A DNA stretch of 64,000 bases from Punica granatum (lineage: Eukaryota > Streptophyta > Magnoliopsida > Myrtales > Lythraceae), in contig NC_045128.1 of the NCBI RefSeq assembly GCF_007655135.1, positions 36,922,811-36,986,810 of the forward strand. Direction: 5' to 3'. The notes beneath the pieces are model-generated. The model was given only the letters and a program-made list of their open reading frames with translations. It was not told the DNA's origin and did not search any database. Position numbers and translations under genes: made by a program. Below, piece after piece: positions 63,630-64,000 of the stretch. The first letter of the stretch is position 1; every line of letters begins with the position of its first letter.

Positions 63630-64000
63630 CTGCATTCATATATCAGGTTAAAAAACCATTAATCATAGGTGAACCATCACCATCAAGCTAAAATTATTTT
63701 TACTAGGCAAGAGAGATATCTAGCAGAGTCTCAACTTTCTTAACTCGTCATCTATCTTCAGTTCATTCATGCCCCTGATGTTCAGCATAAAAATCTCAAA
63801 TTTGCGAGTTGTTTATTGAACAACGAGACTACAGAGTTCATGCGAACGATTAATCTCAGCCACACGCCCATTAAGACTGAAATCTTAGGTTCCATCCGCG
63901 CACACACTTCCTCTATTCAGCACTCCAACCGCTCCTACAGCATCCTACTTTTCCATTATGACATCTCAAAAGCTAATCACACCACCATAATTCCGGAGCT

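Overview
This window is nuclear DNA of a flowering plant. The genes have many short introns with canonical GT-AG borders. They encode plant-specific families: MLO, a SPARK-type receptor-like kinase, a TIR-NB immune receptor and a chloroplast ferredoxin with a transit peptide. The repeats are plant types too (Ty1/copia with an initiator-Met-tRNA primer site, tRNA-derived SINEs, a CACTA-like element). A rosid dicot is most likely. A member of the Myrtales would fit, but I cannot prove the species from sequence alone.

Layout. 0-0.3 kb: the N-terminus of a Myb/SANT-like protein running off the left edge (minus strand). 2.0-3.3 kb: an intact steroid-5-alpha-reductase-like (DUF1295) membrane protein. 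3.9-20 kb: an accessory block with three related TIR-NB (TN) resistance-gene copies. The first is a pseudogene, the second has lost its TIR exon, and the third is intact but carries a CACTA-like element in its intron. This block also holds a decayed second copy of the DUF1295 gene, an orphan two-exon gene fragment, a nearly complete copia retrotransposon with target-site duplications, and two or three SINEs. 20.9-22.9 kb: a single-exon SPARK receptor-like kinase. 24-25.5 kb: a degenerate AT-rich tandem repeat.

From 26 kb rightward the window is mostly conserved housekeeping genes. These are UGGT, the ER glycoprotein folding sensor (26.4-37.3 kb, 37 exons, plus strand); a T-complex-protein-11-like gene (38.1-44.0 kb, minus); a gene-poor 6.4 kb; a serine hydroxymethyltransferase of the SHM6/SHM7 type with a nuclear-type N-terminal extension (50.4-53.4 kb, minus); photosynthetic ferredoxin (55.5-55.9 kb, plus); an MLO4/MLO11-type seven-transmembrane protein (56.6-60.2 kb, minus); and the C-terminal part of the peroxin PEX19, running off the right edge (minus).

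I did not find a wholly new system. The strongest points are: (1) an LRR-less TIR-NB family with acidic tails and degenerate GLPL and MHD motifs, spread by duplication together with the DUF1295 neighbour; (2) a young-looking copia element whose LTRs are almost identical although its reading frame is broken many times; (3) a perfect ER stress element (CCAAT-N9-CCACG) overlapping a TGACGTGG site about 250 bp upstream of UGGT; and (4) an orphan, phase-consistent two-exon fragment on the minus strand at 6.7-7.1 kb. All exon borders were placed by reading splice consensus and frame by eye, without transcript data.
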